Source of the DNA: Bacteroidales bacterium
GTDB lineage: Bacteria > Bacteroidota > Bacteroidia > Bacteroidales > P3
Assembly (NCBI GenBank): GCA_900769785.1
Contig: CAAGHV010000206.1
Coordinates: forward strand, 1 to 34,323
DNA length: 34,323 nucleotides
Direction: 5' to 3'
Shown here: piece after piece, positions 32,293 through 34,323 of the stretch
Layout: the number at the start of each line of letters is the position of its first letter
How positions within the stretch are numbered: position 1 is the stretch's first letter
Notes under the pieces: generated by a model
Told to the model about the DNA's origin: nothing
What the model saw: only the letters and a program-made list of their open reading frames with translations
Database searches by the model: none
Made by a program: the position numbers and the translations under genes

Positions 32293-33855
32293 CTACTTAT
32301 CCAAATAATCTATCGAATAATGTAAGCCACGGTTTTCCTTGCGGTTTCGAGCCATCTTGGTTACCAAATAAGCACAAGCTATAAGGTTGCGTAGCTCGCA
32401 TAGTTCCTCGGTAAGTACAGAGCGGTTGTAGAGGTCTTCGGTTTCGCGATAGATAAGGTTCAAGCGGTCGAAAGCACGCTGTAGGCGTAGGTCACTACGC
32501 ACAATACCCACGTAGTTCGACATAATCTCCTGCAATTCTTTGCGAGTTTGGGTTATAAGAATCATCTCTTCGTTAAGCACCATACCATCGGAATTCCAAT
32601 CGGGCACCTGCTTACAGAAATCTATATTCTTTACCTTTTCTATTGCGTCCATAGCAGCGTTGTGGGCGTACACCACGGCTTCCAGCAGCGAGTTCGATGC
32701 CAAACGGTTGCCACCATGTAGGCCTGTTCGCGAACATTCGCCGGCAGCATAAAGATGATGTATCGACGATTCGCCATTCTTATCTACCGCAATGCCACCA
32801 CATTGGTAGTGAGCCGCCGGGCGTATGGGTATCATATCCTTGGCTATATTCACACCTATTTCCAAGCATTTGGCATATATATTGGGGAAACCTTCCATCA
32901 GATGAGCCTTGCCTATATGGCGGGCATCGAGGTACAGATGGTCGGCACCGCTAAGCTTCATCTCGTTGTCTATGGCACGTGCCACAATATCTCTTGGTGC
33001 CAGTGATAGGCGGCTGTCGTACTTTTGCATAAACTCGTTGCCTTTAAGGTCCTTGAGTATGGCTCCTGCCCCACGCATAGCCTCGGTAATAAGGAAAGCC
33101 GGACGCTCCTGCGGATTGTAAAGGCTTGTGGGATGAAACTGTACAAATTCCATATCCTGCAACACGCCACGTGCACGATGCACCATAGCCACACCATCGC
33201 CGGTGGCAATAACGGGATTGGTGGTAGTGGCATATACATTGCCCAACCCTCCGGTGGCCAGCAGCGTTATCTTGGCCAAATAGGTATCCACTTTGTGTGT
33301 TTCGGAGTTTAGAACATATACTCCATAGCACTCTATATCGGGCGTATGGCGGGTTACTTTCATACCCAAATGGTGCTGGGTGATAATATCAACAGCATAT
33401 TGATTTTCCTTAAGAATAATGTTGGGATGGTTGCGCACCTCTTGCAGCAGCCCCCTCTCCATCTCAGCGCCGGTGGAATCCTTGTGGTGAAGAATACGGT
33501 GGTCGGAGTGGCCTCCCTCGCGGTGAAGGTCGAATAAGCCATCGGAATTCTTGTCGAAATTAACGCCATAATGCACCAATTCCTTTATACGGTTAGGTGC
33601 TTCGCAGATAGTCATACGCACCACATCTTCGTCGCAAATACCATCGCCGGCTACCAGCGTATCGCTGATATGGCGGTCGAAACTATCCGAATCGTACATC
33701 ACAGCCGCTATACCTCCCTGGGCATATTTAGTGCTACCTTCCGAAGCATCGGCCTTGGCAAGCACACATACCTTGCCATATTCGGCCACCTTGAGAGCAA
33801 AGCTAAGCCCTGCTATACCCGAGCCTATAATCAGAAAATCAACTTCGTATCGCAT
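32293..33855 (-). CDS. nadB: L-aspartate oxidase NadB
   Basis: NadB is an FAD flavoenzyme that oxidises L-aspartate to iminoaspartate, the first step of de novo NAD synthesis; under anaerobic conditions it can use fumarate as acceptor. It shows the dinucleotide fold GSGIAGLSFAL at the N-terminus, EGSTKYAQGGIAAV, the active-site region HREGGHSDHRILHHKDSTGAE, RGAGAILKD and the second FAD motif AAGECSRTGLHGGNRLASNSLLEA. The helical C-terminal domain is complete. The frame opens at 33900, but that codon overlaps the promoter. The ATG at 33855 (MRYEVDFLIIGSG) gives 520 aa, the normal length. nadA and nadC are not next to it. Confidence 0.96.
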   Translation of the reverse strand: MRYEVDFLIIGSGIAGLSFALKVAEYGKVCVLAKADASEGSTKYAQGGIAAVMYDSDSFDRHISDTLVAGDGICDEDVVRMTICEAPNRIKELVHYGVNFDKNSDGLFDLHREGGHSDHRILHHKDSTGAEMERGLLQEVRNHPNIILKENQYAVDIITQHHLGMKVTRHTPDIECYGVYVLNSETHKVDTYLAKITLLATGGLGNVYATTTNPVIATGDGVAMVHRARGVLQDMEFVQFHPTSLYNPQERPAFLITEAMRGAGAILKDLKGNEFMQKYDSRLSLAPRDIVARAIDNEMKLSGADHLYLDARHIGKAHLMEGFPNIYAKCLEIGVNIAKDMIPIRPAAHYQCGGIAVDKNGESSIHHLYAAGECSRTGLHGGNRLASNSLLEAVVYAHNAAMDAIEKVKNIDFCKQVPDWNSDGMVLNEEMILITQTRKELQEIMSNYVGIVRSDLRLQRAFDRLNLIYRETEDLYNRSVLTEELCELRNLIACAYLVTKMARNRKENRGLHYSIDYLDK

Positions 33856-33889
33856 ATCTTTATTTTTATTTTTTTGCGTGATTGCAATG

Positions 33890-33920
33890 CAAAAGTACAA
33901 CTTTTTTCGCTAATGGCAAA
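33890..33920 (-). promoter_or_regulatory. Promoter of nadB
   Basis: On the minus strand TTTG (33920-33917), 19 bases, then TACTTTTG (33897-33890) match the consensus on both boxes. Transcription would start near 33883, about 28 bases before the chosen ATG. Confidence 0.8.
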
Positions 33921-33960
33921 ACAATATATGCTTGTCTTAACCCATAGCTACCACCAAAGC

Positions 33961-33994
33961 CGAAGCCCAATCGCCGGCAGAGGATTGGGCTTCG
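33961..33994 (-). terminator. Stem-loop after the T9SS cargo gene
   Basis: CGAAGCCCAATC (33961-33972) pairs perfectly with GATTGGGCTTCG (33983-33994) over a 10-base loop. It lies 16 bp beyond the stop of the minus-strand gene and before the nadB promoter. The T-run is poor, so it may be an RNA-end stabiliser as well as a terminator. Confidence 0.65.
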
Positions 33995-34010
33995 AGTGAG
34001 CAAGTAAGCG

Positions 34011-34323
34011 TTATTTCTTTACAAACTTGCGGGTTATAACCCAGTCGTTGTTGCGAAGGGTTAACATGTATAGTCCCGGTGGCAGTGTTTCGATGTTCCA
34101 CTGCGTGGCGTTACCTTGCAGTTGCTTGGTTTCGATAAGCACACCCTTGATGTTGCGTAGCTCTGCCATGCAACTTTGGGGCAACTCTATATTTAGGGTT
34201 GTTGTGGCAGGGTTGGGATGTATGGTTATTGTCTCCTCTATTTCTGCCATATCTATCTCTGTGGGCAGTATGGTATCAAATATAGCGGTGAAAACAGTAT
34301 CGCCCATAACCCTTATTGTTTGC
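34011..34323 (-). CDS. C-terminal end of a T9SS type A cargo protein (5' partial)
   Basis: About 100 residues are visible, and the frame is open to the window edge (TIRVMGDTVFTAIFDTILP upstream of the sorting domain), so the internal ATG at 34307 is not the start. ITIHPNPATTTLNIELPQS, then GVLIETKQL, LPPGLYMLTLRNND and VITRKFVKK form a complete type A T9SS sorting domain, which is removed when the cargo is anchored. The preceding VMGDTVFTAIF resembles the end of an InlB B-repeat like that of the second M6 protease. The catalytic or binding part of the protein lies outside the window, so its activity is unknown. Confidence 0.85.
   Translation of the reverse strand, partial: QTIRVMGDTVFTAIFDTILPTEIDMAEIEETITIHPNPATTTLNIELPQSCMAELRNIKGVLIETKQLQGNATQWNIETLPPGLYMLTLRNNDWVITRKFVKK

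Overview
The window looks like one end of a contig from an anaerobic, low-GC Bacteroidetes, most likely a Bacteroidales. Three things point there: C-terminal sorting domains of the type IX secretion system (T9SS, types A and B), promoters with the Bacteroidetes -7 box TAnnTTTG (several as TATCTTTG), and an NADH-linked [FeFe] hydrogenase that implies fermentative H2 metabolism. The first ten bases match the 3' end of the Illumina adapter, so the left edge is a raw contig end and rodA has lost its 5' end. The right edge cuts a second T9SS cargo gene.

Layout. 12-3242 (+): rodA (partial), clpX and a secreted SagB-type nitroreductase, closed by a strong terminator. 3849-4448 (-): an ECF sigma factor with its own promoter and terminator. 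5230-9804 (+): a secreted protein of about 1520 residues that I do not recognise. 10877-14081 (-): a compact operon of glycosyltransferase, ECF sigma factor, outer-membrane beta-barrel and GNAT acetyltransferase. 14195-15325 (+): tgt, divergent from that operon. 15855-20364 (+): a four-gene [FeFe] hydrogenase operon (ferredoxin-like subunit, HydB, HydA, HydC) carrying electrons from NADH, and possibly ferredoxin, to H2. 21061-23088 (+): ligA. 23210-28672 (+): two tandem M6 metalloproteases with T9SS type A signals. 28765-30314 (+): an ECF sigma factor overlapping a one-TM partner, probably an anti-sigma factor, that ends in a T9SS type B domain. 30833-33855 (-): nadB and a MATE exporter. 34011-34323 (-): the C-terminus of another T9SS cargo.

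The most unusual signal is in the large intergenic gaps. Five of them hold short arrays with a period of about 22 bp: 4919-5006, 10281-10457, 15361-15448, 20666-20753 and 30471-30603. Three share a consensus near YTCCCTCRTGATGNAG plus six variable bases. The other two have different cores, CAACACCC and TTGAGTCGASTCAA, at the same spacing. A 203-bp element with 21-bp terminal inverted repeats abuts one array, and a related relic lies about 10.5 kb away. The arrays are not CRISPRs. They resemble minisatellites or arrays of dyad binding sites, and I cannot assign them a function.

All calls come from reading the sequence; no database search or folding calculation was run.
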